Assembly: GCA_009760855.2 (NCBI GenBank)
Contig: WPIO01000010.1
Coordinates: 7,489,501-7,553,500, forward strand
Reading direction: 5' to 3'
DNA length: 64,000 nucleotides
Source of the DNA: Cristatella mucedo
Lineage: Eukaryota > Bryozoa > Phylactolaemata > Cristatellidae
Shown: positions 23,625-33,904 of the stretch, piece after piece
How the letters are laid out: each line of letters opens with the position of its first letter
Numbering within the stretch: position 1 is the stretch's first letter
Translations under genes and position numbers: made by a program
Notes under the pieces: model-generated
Seen by the model: the letters and a program-made list of their open reading frames with translations, nothing else
Database searches by the model: none
Told to the model about the DNA's origin: nothing

Positions 23625-25015
23625 CTAAAGAGAATCAAATGTCTCTCCAGGCACTTTACAACTTGCTGTAAGAAAAGCAATGACCAAGGATTCAATGACA
23701 AGCAAGGTACCGTGCTTAGACAAGCATGCACAAGCAAACAAGAAGACACTCAGGGCCACCGGTTAGTAGGGCCTCTTGTTAGTAACGTGTCACATTAAAT
23801 CGTGCACAGGTAAGCACGCAAAGCACACGGGAACAAAACAAGACAAGCTCGGTGCAGGGAAAGCTAGCAGAACAGATGCCTCTTAGCTGAGACTTAAAAC
23901 GATTCAACGTTCATGCAGGCAGCGACAGAAGCCGGAAGCGAAATCCACCCTTCTGGTGAATATGAACTGCAGGTCCGATCATTACACAATTTCAATTTAT
24001 AGAACGAGGAGACGAATGAAAGCCGAGGAGCAGTGGGTGCAACAGCCCACTCCGAAGGAGCAAGATGGTTGGATGGGTAAGTAGGTGCAAGCAAGCTAAG
24101 TGACCTGAAGGCCGGACGGAGAGAATCTTTAAGTAGGACCCGGAGAAGCTCAAACGGAAGTGATGCGATGTGGTAGCTACAGCCGTTATAGACCAGGTAA
24201 GCTGCTGAGCTTTGCGCCAGTTGCAGAGGGTTAAGGATACAGGTCGAGACTCCTTAATGCAGGCAAGTGCAGTATTCTAGATGCAACGGCACAAATGCAT
24301 TGGAGCTAGTTCTCTTATATAATCAGGCCCCAATGTTAGCAATTTTTCTCTACTAAAAGTAGGCAGACTTGACAAAGAGGCAATGCGCTCATCCGATTAC
24401 AAGTCGTTTGGGAATAGCATGACCAGATTAATGGCGGACGTCACTGGAGTGATGCAAGATGAGCCAAGCATGAGGGTGAGGTCTGGCAACTTGAGAGAGT
24501 GACACTTGGCTTGCCCGCAACTATTCGGTTGGCCTATGGCTTCTAAAAGTTAATGACCACACAAATGCTAATGACGTCGATGCACGCTGCATGAATATTT
24601 ACTGAGTCGGATGAGGAGCAAGATTTAGAAGCATCGAAGGATAGGTACAGCTGTCATTGGCATAGAAATGGAAGCTCGGATTGTGCTTGGCAATTTCATT
24701 GGCAAGAGAAAAGAGTGTGTGTGCTCACGAGCGCACAAGTGTAGACAAATAGGAAAAAGAAGAGGAGCTTAAGATCGAACCATGATGTATCCACATATTT
24801 TAAGGGCTCCCTGGATGACCTACGGCCATTTACATCTACATTCTGACATCGTTCACTGAGAAAGGATGTAACCCAGTTTAGCACTGTGCCAGTGATACCT
24901 ATGCATATCGAGAGGCACTCTGGAAGAATCGGCTGGTCGGTCAATTGCATCAAACGCTGATGCGAGATTACGAGAACTAGCAGAGATGCCCTACCCCGAT
25001 CGGTATCCCTATTAA
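23625..25015 (-). mobile_element. LINE family B copy (CR1/L2-type)
   Basis: The minus strand encodes remnants of a reverse transcriptase: ITGTVLNWVTSFLSERCQ followed by [14 protein letters not shown] and FHFYANDS, where FHFYADDS would be expected. The 3' end (23625-23770) matches copies at 39945-40130 and 51225-51420 (GACACTCAGGGCCACCGGTTAG and similar). Frames are broken. Confidence 0.82.
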
Positions 25016-25039
25016 TTAAAGCGTGGAAGTCCGGTACAT

Positions 25040-25600
25040 GGCGAGATGGCACCACGACCTTGGCTAGCGAATCACAGTGCAGCGTTCCTGCTGCTAGGCG
25101 TGAGACAAGACGATAGCCAATCGAAGTGCAGTGTTCCTGAGTAGCAGCCGATAGCCAATCGAAGTGCAGTATTACTGAGTAGCAGCCGACGTGAGGTCGT
25201 TCCAAGTTAATGTCTGACTTGAGTTAAGAATTAAACGTTACTGAGTACAGTTGCGTATAAGTGCTCCAAGTCGTTTGCTGATCAGCATGACGTGCACACT
25301 CACGCAAACAACAATAGATGTTGCGATCGAGATGTGAGAGTGTGTACTCTAACCTATGGCAGTACCGCTGCCTAACTGTTGTCGTTTGCCGGTACTAGGC
25401 TGGGGGCCCCCTAACTTTGGCTACCGAATCAGAGCGCAGCATTCCTGCTGCTAGGCGCTAGCCAATCGAAGCGCGGTCCTGAGTCGCAGACGGCAGGAGT
25501 TCATATTCGAGTTAACCCCTGACTTGAGTTAAGAATTACACATTAGCGAGTACACAGGCTCACTCGACGACAAAAACATAGTGCACGAAGAGGTAAGAGA
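25040..25600 (-). repeat. Interspersed repeat R1, two partial copies
   Basis: Two direct partial copies (about 25060-25260 and 25403-25560) share CCTGCTGCTAGGCG, AGCCAATCGAAG and GACTTGAGTTAAGAATTA. The second, with 25330-25400, is a good reverse-complement match to 54530-54835. In the first copy the block AGCCAATCGAAGTGCAGT is itself duplicated. Confidence 0.78.
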
Positions 25601-25784
25601 CGTGTAAATTTACGTACAGCATTGTATTTCTACTGTTACCCAGCGAAGCAAGTCCACAAGCTCACCTGTTGCTTAGATCATAGTAGCTCCGAAGCAAATC
25701 AGTTTTGGTCGAATAGTTAGCTCCAAATCCTGAGTGGAACTTGCTAGCTAGATCTGAGAACCTGATGTAATCATTTGTCTGCTA

Positions 25785-26010
25785 GGACGCCACTAATTTA
25801 AGTGCCTTGGCCAAGAATGGCAGAAGGGAGACAGGACGAAACTTAAGTGGTTTCTCATGACCCAGGGTCGGCTTTTTAATGAGTACTACAGCTGTTTTCT
25901 GAGGGGCCAGTACTTCACCAGCAACCAGGGACGTATCACCCAGCGTCTGTATCGCTGCAGCTGCTGTGGCTGTAAAATCGTTCGGGCTTTTTACGATGCC
26001 AGTCATATTG
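25785..26010 (-). mobile_element. LINE reverse transcriptase fragment
   Basis: The minus strand reads FRPVSLLPFLAKALK preceded by AVVLIKKPTLGHEKPLK, the entry to the RT domain of CR1/L2-type LINEs. Truncated on both sides. Confidence 0.78.
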
Positions 26011-26156
26011 GCAGCAGGAGAAAATATTTCCTGACAACACAAAAATTTACACATGCTTTTTGATATGTATGCATTTAGTGTGACGTCCCACCCACCACGA
26101 TTCTTTCTAACCTCCCACGTCTGGCCCGATATAGATAGAGGCCACAAGCTTATGCT

Positions 26157-26325
26157 GGTGAGCCGTGATGGCACACTAGGTAAGGCAGTTGCTTTTCACG
26201 ACCTCGGTCCCGATGTCGTGGGTTCGAATCCTGCGGTGGGCGATCCCTCATTGCAGCTGCAAACGATGGTTATAGCAGTAAAGGCTCTTCTGTCGCTATA
26301 CAACAGAGGCTCTTGAATCAGCTGG
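26157..26325 (+). mobile_element. SINE family I copy, well preserved
   Basis: GAGCCGTGATGGCACACTAGG head, box B GTTCGAATCC, CTTCTGTCGCTATACAACAG and end TTGAATCAGCTGG. Directly followed by the inverted Tc1 fragments. Confidence 0.9.
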
Positions 26326-26344
26326 TATTTTTTTCTTCTGCAAC

Positions 26345-26795
26345 ACATTCACTGAGACCGAGTTTTACTCAGAAGGTCGGCTACTGGTGTAGGCTCGCTT
26401 TAGCTGCTTCTCGATAATACTCCACAGCCGTTCTATGGGCTTCAAATCAGGTGACTGGCTGGGCCACTGCATCAGCAATACATCGGATTCGTAAAAAAAG
26501 GACTTTACTCCTCAAGGTATTGACGGTCAAGCCCAGTTGGATTTCATAAGCTCAAATACTCTGCTCGGGGTTCGTTACATTTGGCAGCATGACAACAACT
26601 CTAAGCATACTTCCAGGCTGGTCAAGTACTTTTTGAAGAATCAATGTGTGGTGCCGATGCAGTGGCCCAGCCAGTCACCTGATTTGAAGCACCTAGAATG
26701 ACAATGGAGCAATAGCTGACAGGTAGCTGAGGCAGCCTGTTCGGCCTACTCCGGTGGCCGACCTTCTCAGTAAAACTCGGGCTCAGTGGAATGTG
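26345..26795. pseudogene. Inverted pair of Tc1 transposase C-terminal fragments
   Basis: Minus strand 26345-26520 encodes [20 protein letters not shown] and IIEKQLKRAYTSS. Plus strand 26575-26790 encodes WQHDNNSKHTSRLVKYF then [14 protein letters not shown] and the same tail, with stops. The two arms are copies of one C-terminal catalytic region placed head to head, each tail pointing outward, around a spacer near 26490-26570. Neither can give a full transposase. Confidence 0.87.
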
Positions 26796-26799
26796 CTGC

Positions 26800-27880
26800 A
26801 GCAGAAGAGAGGCACTTCCATTTAGTTGCCAAGTGCCTGCCAAGCCGTTTTCTGAAAAGTTCACTCAAAATAAAAGGGCTGAAAAAGGAATAGAGTAGCA
26901 ATACAAAATGGGGCCAAACTAATTGCTTGATGGTAACCCACAACGATGTAATGAAGATCACAAAACTATTCAGAAGACCCCAATATCCTGGCAGCACAAA
27001 GTGAGAACGTAAGCAGTAGAAAAATGGCCAAAGAGCTATACAAATGGTAAAAAATGGCAGTAGACAAACAAGAAGAAAGAGACAGAAGAGGAAGAAAAGC
27101 AGAGAAAGGGATTTTGCTTCTTGGGAATAACTCTTCAGGAGTACGGCTATCACTTCCATTTTGAGATTCCAGCATCGGAGGCCATCCTGGTAACAGCTAA
27201 GCAAAGCGGCTAGTTGGCTCCATAGCAGCACGAACCGGACATTGCCATCAATCAGTTGCATCAGCATGCAGGGCACGGTACAGTGGGTCAGTTAAGTGGC
27301 AAAGCAGCGGCTCACAGCAGCACCTGCTCACAGCAGCACCGGACTGACCCGATAAGGCTTTCTGTTAGGCTGACTTCCTTTTTTTTGGAATTATGCTAGA
27401 CAACTACCCCGTTAAAGCTCAGCAAACACTGAAAAAGCTTGCATGACCTCTGACAATTGTCGTTGGAGATTATCAGTCGGAAAGCTTATCTTCACTAGTG
27501 CCTGGTGAAGCAGCTTCAGACAACATGGACAGCTAGTGGTAAGGTTGGCTCTACAGGCTAACCACTATAACGATAAAGCAGCTCTGAAAATTGAAGGTTG
27601 ATCGAATCTCCTAACCGACTAGTATCTCCCTTGAAGAAATCGGAAGCATAATTCGTCACGACCTCTACGAAGCAGTCTTCCGTGACCCTGAAATAAGGGC
27701 ATCGTTGACCGAAGCTGTGGGTGAGCACATTGATAAGCTTTTGAGTGTTGGGGATGGGTGCTTGGCAAATCTGCCCAAGGCTTGATTGGCCTTTCCAGAC
27801 TGGTCAATAATGCCAACAACCAAACAATACTAAGTAAAAAGAATTTCAAAAAGAGCAAGCTACAATAAATGGCTTAACTA
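26800..27880. other. Gene-free stretch
   Basis: Open minus-strand frame 26767-27276 is Leu/Phe-rich and matches no family I know. No repeat recognised. Confidence 0.35.
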
Positions 27881-27884
27881 CAAT

Positions 27885-27985
27885 GTGTCGTTGGCATTTC
27901 ACCCTAAGAGAGCCACATCTCTATCAAGGCACTGTACAGCTCACTGCAAGAAAAGCAATGACCTAAGAGTTTGTCATTGCCAGAG
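27885..27985 (-). mobile_element. LINE family B 3' tail
   Basis: CACTGTACAGCTCACTGCAAGAAAAGC matches the 3' end of the copy at 23625 and that at 51240. Only the tail is present, next to the LINE A 3' end. Confidence 0.62.
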
Positions 27986-28730
27986 GATTACCACACTCAT
28001 AATGATTTGGTAATGCATTGTATCTCCGTCTGTAACTCCACAAAGATAAAAAGACTGGGTGTTACGCAGGAGAGTTTTGTATTGCGCTCTCACAGCTTAA
28101 GCGGCTTTCGGTACGCATTCGGTAGCCAACAGACTTCAGCTCACCCAACAAAGAGAAAGTGGGAAGTATAGCAGGGTCAGGAGAGCAGTTGAGGTAGTGA
28201 GTAGCATGGAAGTTGCAGCTCAGGACCACTGGAAAGGATGAGCCATTGTCGGCAGCAAGAGAGTAGTTGTCGTTGCGTAAGAATTGTGGAAGCGAGTTCC
28301 ACAGTCTAGGACCTGCGGAGCTAAAGCTTCTGTCACCAACTGTCTTTAAGCGGAGGAATGGGACAGCTAATTTATTGTCCACACAGGACCTGAGGGCGCG
28401 AACAGGCTGAAACTGATGCAGCAGTTCAGCTAGATACGAAGGAGCCAAGCCGTGGCAGGCCTTGTGGGTCAGTGTAAGAACTTTGCTCTATATTCGTTGC
28501 TCAACTGGCATCCTTCCTAGCTCTTTTAGCAAAGGAGGCACGTGCTCAATCCTCTGGGACTTGAAGAATAGCCTTGCAGCCATATTCATAGTTAGCTGCA
28601 GTGGCCTGGTAGCTTTCTTTGGTAGCCCAGCCAAAAGGGAATTACAATAATCAAGCCGAGACAGAACTGAGGAGCTAGTTAAATTTTTTGCAAGCCACTG
28701 TGGACGACAGCTCCTAATCTTGGATAGGGA

Positions 28731-29926
28731 TCAGACGTGATGGCTAGCTGTAGATGCAGTCTTCTGAATGAAGCTTTTAAAATCTAGGCAGCTGTCGAAA
28801 ACAGCACCTAAATTTCGAGCACGAGGTGATGGTCGCACGACAGCATCACCTATTAGAAGAGCAAAGCTTTTTAATCGAGCCACATGCTCAGGGTGTTCTA
28901 TGAGCAGCAGTTCGGTTTTATCGTCATTTAGTTTCAAGAAGTTTTCCGACATCCAGGATCGAATGTCGGCAAGTCAGTTGCGGCAGCAGATTCCGACGGT
29001 TTGAATGATGTCAGCATACAAGTGATATCCTAGTTCATGGGCCTCAAATCACTTTTCCCAGAGTTTGAGTATAAATGGAGAACAGCAAGGGACCAAGTAC
29101 AGACCCTTGAGGGACTCCTCCAGAGGTGACCTGTCTCGTGTGTGAGACCTGAACCCCACACGACACGGATTGAACACGATCAGACAAGTACGATTTAAAC
29201 CACGCCAGTGCTTCGTCTGCCAGATCGATAGTTGTTCTCAATCGTTCAAGCAGAACATCGTGATCAATGGTGTCGAAGGCAGCAGACAGATCTAGCAGAG
29301 CTAGGGCAGTGACATTTTCAGCGTCGTTGCCACGTAGATTGTCACTGTTAAAACGGAGGAGAGCAGTTTCAGTGGAGTACTGCCTCTTAAACCCTGATTG
29401 AAATGTTTCTTGACATTTCATTCTTTTCAATATGTTCAACCAGCTTCTTAGCAACAATTTCTTAAGAATCTTTGACAAGAAAGGCAGAAGGGAAATTTGG
29501 CAATAGTTTGCAAGGACCTCTGTATCTAATCCAGGCTTTTTAAGTATATGTAACGATTGCCGATTTGAAGGACTTGTGGAAGACCCCTTTTCCCAAGGAT
29601 GCATTAAAAATCTCGGATATGGCAGGGCTAAGTTGGTCTGCCAGTGAAGACCAATGAGATGATGGTATAGGGCCCTCAGGAGAGCTCTTTTTGCTAGACC
29701 TTATTAAGGTAGCCACATCGCATGCAGAAACCTCAGAAAACCTTAAAGGAAGGTCAGAGGTTGTTATTGCTTTAGTCGGAGGGGGCTTTATGGAGGCACG
29801 AATGTGCACAATTTTTTCAGTAAAGGCTGAAAACTTTTCGGCTGAGCCCTCAATATTTGGGGAGTCAGACCTCTCAGCATTGGCCAGTAAATGGTTTACT
29901 GGCTTATAAATCTGTTTTGGGTCCAA
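28731..29926 (-). pseudogene. LINE A reverse transcriptase domain (inactive)
   Basis: Recognisable RT blocks: CQISLLPFLSKILKK, FQSGFKRQYSTETALL, LLDLSAAFDTIDHDVLLERL, GGVPQGSVLGPLLFSIY, then LYADIIQT at about 29000-29020 and LKLNDDKTELLLI. The second aspartate of YADD is isoleucine and an in-frame stop follows, so this copy cannot polymerise. Confidence 0.9.
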
Positions 29927-30185
29927 CTGGCAGGAATTCAGCTGTCGGATAAAAAAGAAGCCCTGGCTTTTTTAAACTTCCGGGTGTAAACTCGAAGGAA
30001 GTCTTTGAAATTGACTAGATCTGCATCAGACCCCGATTTCTTGAAACGACGTTCAAGCCTGTGCTTAACCCGGTGCATCTGTGGGAGTTTTTGTAAATTG
30101 AAAGGAATCTCCACAACTTTGTACACGGATTGAATGAATGGGAGCATGCTTGTCAAGAGCACTCCTGAGAGTCATGTTCATTGCA

Positions 30186-30822
30186 TCAGTGAGGGTATCG
30201 AGGCTGCCGGTCAAGTCTGAATGCAGACCAAGAAGACGCACCACAAACAGATTTCAAAAATTTGTCTATGTCAATGGTTTGTAAGTTACGTCGCTTGACA
30301 AGTTCGACATTACCCTGTACGTACAAGGTAGCAGGAACAGTAAACGAGACATAACAATGATCTGAGATGATCAGTGGGCCCACCACAAGGTCCGTGAGGA
30401 GGACATCCTCAGTGATCACGAGATCTAGAATATGGCCACCGACGTGGGTGGTATGATTAACGTGTTGGACCAAACCAAAATTATCGTCAAAAAATGAGCA
30501 GACCTGGCTGTTGATAGGGTTGTCAACGTGAATATTGAAGACTCCTACAATCAGTAACGGCCTGTCAAACACAAATATTTTAGCGAGGAACCCTGACAAC
30601 TCCTCTATAAACAAGTTTAGACAGCCAGAAGTATATCCGGTATTTCACAACAGTGAGAGGCATTGTCTTTGACGAAGACCTGATTGCAACCGATTCAAAC
30701 GATGGCCCATGCAAAAAACTGCACATCTTATAGCCAAACGATTCGCGAACAATTGCAACCCCGCCACCAGCCTTGTCAGAATGCACGAACTGATAAAATG
30801 AGAACCTGGACCACCTGATCAC
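30186..30822 (-). pseudogene. LINE A endonuclease domain (broken)
   Basis: Two frames together cover the domain: KAGGGVAIVRESFG (30580-30822), then LLIVGVFNIHVDNPINSQ and GPLIISDHCYVSFTV (30186-30614). The family's GDFN motif reads GVFN, so the catalytic aspartate is replaced by valine; the terminal SDH motif is kept. Confidence 0.85.
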
Positions 30823-31049
30823 GGATAAGTAACCCCTTGGTTTTGAGCGGACATTTAGTAGGCAGAATTTAAGAGGCTGTCCAACAACTGGGCGACAGCG
30901 ATGAAGTGGCTTGTATCAAGCCCGGTGGACGCGGACCCTTCGAATTTGAATTGGACCTTAGTAACGGCTGCCGATCGACGTTTCACAACGTGCTGGGCCA
31001 CGGCAGGTGGGCTGCATTGCAAGAGTTCACCCCAGAGGCTGCCAACGTA

Positions 31050-31135
31050 CCCGTGGTTTGGTCCACGGACTAAGGTGCTTGCTTTTGATGCCAAATGTCT
31101 TGGGGTCGAGCCCTGCGGCGCCTGGATTTAGTTCT
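31050..31135 (+). mobile_element. SINE family II, 5' half
   Basis: TTTGGTCCACGGACTAAGGTGC head and box B-like GGGTCGAGCCCTG, ending within the body. Sits at the 5' edge of the LINE A copy. Confidence 0.62.
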
Positions 31136-31850
31136 CATACATTTTTGCCGAATTTGTGAGAAAACCATTCAAAGCAACATAGATTGACCATATTACACAA
31201 CTAAATCGTCAAAAGAAGTACGGAGAGTGCGAAAGCATGATTGACAGAACTATCAATTAACCATTGAATATTGTAATTGCAGAGCTGGCACGAGACGCAT
31301 CAATAAGAGCTTACAACATCCCCATCCTCACACGTACTGCTACATGAAACTGAAATAAAGGGTTGCAATTAGATCTTCACCACGATACCGTGTGCTTGTT
31401 TGTATACGCACCCACATAGACATGGCTAACATAAAGCGAGCAAACAATTGCTAGCACATGACGAAAACTCAAGAGTTCGTACTGCTCCCATTTAAATGCA
31501 CAGCGTGTAACTCACAAATATGGGCAGCACTTATTCAGCCTAGTTTCAGGCAACGCTTGAAAATTAAACACAAACCGAATCGACGAGCACTCTCGGCGGC
31601 GCTAACCTTTGCACACGCGACAAAAATGCCGGTGAAGCAGTGCTGCCGCAAAGCAGGAGCATGTCTAAAGCGTCGCACGTGCAGCACCGATGAGTCGACG
31701 GCCGAAAAACACTGCTGCAATGAAGAGCGCCCTCTATACTATGCTAATGCTTAGTTCCTTTATATTGCTAATCCGTGTCCGTAGCGTGGAACAACTGTCT
31801 ATTCGACAGCAGTGGAGAGCCAGGAGCGTACAGCACTAGCCACTGCGTAC
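31136..31850. other. Gene-free stretch
   Basis: No recognised gene or repeat. Open frames of 98 and 61 codons on opposite strands overlap and are not recognisable. Confidence 0.35.
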
Positions 31851-31854
31851 AAAT

Positions 31855-31998
31855 AAATATAAATATAAATATAATTCATTTATATAGCGCCCCAAGAGAA
31901 TTTAATCTCTATTCAGGCGCTTCACATATGCCTCGGGGCTCGAGCCCACGACCTCAGTCTGACCTTGGTCGGGGCGAGCACCTTAACCGCTAGACCAA
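31855..31998 (-). mobile_element. SINE family II copy, complete
   Basis: Reverse complement gives box A (TTGGTCTAGCGG), box B (GGGCTCGAGCCCC), then CATATGTGAAGCGCCTGAAT, AGAGATTAAATTCTCTT and GGGGCGCTATATAAATGAATT. It ends in repeated AAATAT on the plus strand, the A/T-rich SINE tail. Confidence 0.9.
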
Positions 31999-31999
31999 A

Positions 32000-33311
32000 C
32001 GCAGACTTAATTTTATTACACACGGCGCATCCTGCTCCTATGAGCCTATGGGAGCTGGCGGCTCATCGAGTTCATGCAGCTTCAAGTTCGAACCAATTCA
32101 TTCATTCCACAGTCGCTTTTAAGGTGGTGGGGCGAGAAAATTTGAATGGCCAGAATACCGAGGCGATACGCAGCCGATACCTCGACGAGCCGTCATAATT
32201 AACAACTGTGTCAGCCGTTAGCCGACACGTCGCCAGCAGCTGCTGGGGGCGCAGCGGCAGCACCAGCGGCTGTGGTGGGAGCACCCACCCCGCGCGACTA
32301 GAGCCGCTCGCTCTACCCATTAAATGCGACTACAACATGGCACCGTAGAAATAGCGATACCAAATGAACGAGTGATTGCATAAACCTGGCCCCCATGCCC
32401 GGCGAGTGGAAAATCCCCACCTTGCTGATAAACCCAGAGAAGAAATCACCGTTCCCTCCCCATCCCGGCCCACGTTTCCCCGGGCGCACTACGACGAAAT
32501 AAGGACGGGGCGCGTATGCAGCCATTTTTGTCATGCGAGACGGATTTCCTAACCTGGATGAATCGCGTCCACAGGAGTATTCGAATCACATTAAGAATCG
32601 CATCAATTCGTGGGTCCGAGTAGTACGCAAATCGCACCTTAAAAATTTCTGCGCCTCTAACACGCCGCGCACCAATCACCAACGGTTTAACAGCCTCGCT
32701 GTAGTGCGCGAGCTGTTTGCTTCCTGTTTGGCCCCTTCCGTCTTGGCCACGAAAAATGGTCGCACGGCTGTGTCGGTTTGTAGACATTTGATAGGCTGAG
32801 ACTCCGGTTCCTGCAGACCGCGTGACCGCGGGATTTCACTCGTTGACCTGGCATATTGCCGCTGCCAGGTATGACGCCACGGTTTGGTTTGTGGAGCGAC
32901 ACGGTCGGGCGCTAGCTATGAACTCAGTGACGACCGCTTAGTGCGCCCTGCGCTGCTATGTGGTGAGCGAGTAGCGGTAAGCCGCCGCCCGGGCGTCTGA
33001 CTATTCCGAATATATTCATACTCCTGTAGAATTTATTTTCCCTTTCTGTCCGCGTTGCTTGTTCGCCGTCTGCTTATAGAGTTTCCGCAATGGGGCTCTC
33101 ACGGTGTGGCTCTCCGAGTTTCGTCAACGGTCGGTTGAGTCGCTGTATACGCCTCGTTCGGGCTCGAGCGCACTGTAGTACCGCTGTCCCCGCGTTGCTC
33201 CGTCGCTAATTGCGGCGTTTTTAGTTCGCGGCGCGTCTCAGGCTGCTTCAATTTGACCGGTTTACTACCCTAGGATAGGCCGAGTAACCAGGCCACCGCT
33301 CGCTGGTGCGT
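32000..33311 (+). promoter_or_regulatory. RNF19 upstream region, probable promoter
   Basis: GC- and CpG-richer than most of the window over about 32.2-33.3 kb, directly upstream of the RNF19 start. No clear TATA box is assigned. An in-frame TAA at 33285-33287 precedes the start codon. Precise transcription start cannot be read from sequence. Confidence 0.4.
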
Positions 33312-33904
33312 ATGCTTGAGATGATCAAAGGACGCCAATCATCCGCTTCGGGCAGCGGCCGAAAGAGTGGAAAAACTGGAAAGCCCCCGAAGTCGCCGAG
33401 GCCGACGTTTTCTATCCTATCTTTATTCGCCACTGACCGAAATAAGAAACAGGGCAAGGGCGGCTTGCCACCGACCCCGGTGTACGCTAATGCCGACGGA
33501 GGCGGCTCGGCGGCAGCCGCATCGGGCGTGTATGGCGAACCCGGGCAGTCGGCGGCATCGCACGATGACGCGAGACTGGACTCGGTCGTCGGTGGCGAAA
33601 CGTCTAAGGGCAAGCTGAAGGAGTGTCCACTTTGCTTTGAGGAGCAGCCGATGGAGAACTTCTGCAACCTAGCAACGTGCTCTCACCGATCGTGTATCAC
33701 CTGCATGAGGCAGTACTTGAAGATAGAGATCGCCGAGAGCCGCGTGAGCATAAGCTGCCCCGAGTGCTCCGAGCTGCTGCATCCGTCGGACATCAAGCGC
33801 TTGCTGAGGAGCGATGTTCTGATGGATAAGTGGGAGAAGTTCATGCTTCGACGGGTGCTTGTGTCAGACCCAGATGCCAGGTGGTGCCCAGCTCCGGACT
33901 GCGG
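33312..33904 (+). CDS. RNF19: RNF19 exon 1: N-terminus and RING1
   Basis: Residues 1-197 plus two bases. A low-complexity basic N-terminus ([14 protein letters not shown]) is followed by RING1 ([26 protein letters not shown]) and the start of the IBR (WCPAPDCG). Donor GTGAGT. Intron 1 is 7,043 bases. Confidence 0.95.

Larger units (their letters stand above)
28015..31040 (-). mobile_element. LINE family A, nearly full length, inactive
   Basis: A CR1/L2-type non-LTR retrotransposon about 3 kb long on the minus strand. From 5' to 3' it shows an apurinic-type endonuclease (30186-30822), a linker, a reverse transcriptase (28731-29926) and the C-terminal tail (28062-28690; [25 protein letters not shown]). 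The coding sequence is interrupted by frameshifts and stops. The RT active site reads YADII instead of YADD. Copies of its 3' part lie at 797-1433, 17600-17865, 50425-51225 and 52926-53078. Confidence 0.92.

Noticed and set aside
26157-26240. tRNA gene suggested by boxes A and B
   Set aside because: No seven-base acceptor stem or anticodon arm can be formed, and the sequence continues into the SINE I body found in many copies.
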